Source of the DNA: an uncultured Eubacteriales bacterium
Lineage (GTDB): Bacteria > Bacillota > Clostridia > Oscillospirales > Oscillospiraceae
Length of the DNA stretch: 21,410 nt
Direction: 5' to 3'
Assembly: GCA_900545925.1 (NCBI GenBank)
Contig: URAZ01000052.1
Span: 1-21,410 of the forward strand
Shown piece after piece: positions 20,962-21,410 of this stretch. Both the position numbers and the translations under genes were made by a program. Numbering within the stretch: position 1 is the first letter of the stretch; the number at the start of each line of letters is the position of its first letter. A model generated the notes under the pieces. It did not search any database, was not told the origin of the DNA, and saw only the letters and a list, made by a program, of their open reading frames with translations.

Positions 20962-21128
20962 TTTGATGATCTCCTTTTTTATTTGTTTGACATCTCGTCT
21001 ACGGTCATCAGAATACTGCCGCAGTCTAAAATCCGAAAGCACGATCCGGTAAAACTTCAATCAAATTTTTCACCGCAATGTTAAATTACGCAAAAATCCC
21101 GGGTGGCCGGTAAAACCCTCGTGCGTTT

Positions 21129-21156
21129 ATAATATTTAATGTATATTGCTGTACAA
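21129..21156 (-). promoter_or_regulatory. Candidate sigma-A promoter of the pst operon
   Basis: On the minus strand TTGTAC (21156..21151), a 16-base spacer and TATTAT (21134..21129). It would give a pstS leader of about 160 bases. That leader contains two copies of GTTTTACCGG (21116..21107 and 21055..21046) and one TTAACA, a possible Pho-box half site. Confidence 0.45.
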
Positions 21157-21203
21157 GGCGTCTGGCGCAGACATTTTTTGTTGTTAAAAAACACGGGAAA
21201 GAC

Positions 21204-21232
21204 TTGAAAAAAGATGTAGTGCATGCTATCAT
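21204..21232 (+). promoter_or_regulatory. Strong plus-strand sigma-A promoter at the right edge
   Basis: TTGAAA (21204-21209), a 17-base spacer and TATCAT (21227-21232), each matching consensus at five of six bases. It is divergent from pst and points into the gene-free stretch that follows. Confidence 0.6.
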
Positions 21233-21238
21233 TGGTAT

Positions 21239-21410
21239 ATATGCCAGCAGGGGAGATCCTGTTGCATGACCCTATGGCATTGGAAACGTTTTACCCCTTT
21301 CCCCTTCAAGCAAGCATCTCGGGCTTCCTCGTCCCCCGCGGGGAAGCCCAACCCCCTCTCTTGTAAAAAAGGCTCCCCTTGGGCACAAGGGGCCGATTCC
21401 CCCTATCAGG
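21239..21410 (+). ncRNA. Candidate structured noncoding RNA or long leader (runs to window edge)
   Basis: No open frame with a ribosome site is seen from 21239 to the edge. The predicted transcript folds readily: ATGCC (21241-21245)/GGCAT (21276-21280) enclosing CAGG/CCTG, then GGGCTTCC (21321-21328)/GGAAGCCC (21342-21349), then CCCCTT/AAGGGG after an A6 run. I do not recognise a known RNA family. It could equally be the leader of a gene beyond the window, or a repeat sequence. Confidence 0.35.

Overview
The window looks like a chromosomal stretch of a spore-forming, low-branching Firmicute of class Clostridia, most like the gut Oscillospiraceae/Ruminococcaceae. The basis is the spoVAD-spoVAE pair, a lysine riboswitch, Gram-positive style AGGAGG ribosome sites, MtaB, a YhcG-like nuclease and short sigma-A type intergenic regions. 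Base composition is GC-rich by eye, except for an AT-richer island at about 2.5-5.05 kb. No species call is justified from sequence alone.

Layout. Positions 1-92 hold the start of a probable IS630-type transposase running off the edge. Positions 170-2236 are a minus-strand nucleoside-salvage operon: purine nucleoside phosphorylase followed, with a 4-base overlap, by an MtnA-like sugar-phosphate isomerase. Positions 2240-2575 contain no convincing gene but a dense run of perfect hairpins. Positions 2600-5040 are a worn mobile island on the minus strand: a recombinase-domain fragment, a truncated KilA-N protein, a YhcG/DUF1016 PD-(D/E)XK nuclease and a small partner ORF. It lies just downstream of abutting tRNA-Met and tRNA-Glu genes that have a consensus promoter.

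Positions 5.4-10.2 kb carry housekeeping genes: a CmpB-like membrane protein, the tRNA methylthiotransferase MtaB, an HPr-like protein, a D-Ala-D-Ala carboxypeptidase whose ribosome site lies inside a terminator-like hairpin, and DNA polymerase IV. Positions 10.25-12.3 kb are a sporulation block: spoVAD, spoVAE, a 28-residue N/Q/K-rich peptide and an uncharacterised 98-residue protein.

Positions 12.4-15.45 kb are a complete polar amino acid ABC importer (lipoprotein, permease, ATPase) behind a sigma-A promoter, a lysine riboswitch and an intrinsic terminator, so the cargo is most likely lysine. Positions 15.4-16.8 kb hold a flavodoxin, a TIGR04076-type protein and a GNAT acetyltransferase. 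Positions 16.8-21.16 kb are the phosphate uptake operon pstS-pstC-pstA-pstB-phoU on the minus strand, with an unexplained 158-base gap between pstA and pstB that holds a cryptic ORF. At the right edge a strong plus-strand promoter faces a gene-free, hairpin-rich stretch that may be a noncoding RNA.

No CRISPR array, rRNA or intact insertion sequence was seen. The least explained items are the hairpin cluster at 2.4-2.57 kb, the RNA-like region at the right edge, the pstA-pstB ORF and the PNP/MtnA-like pairing.
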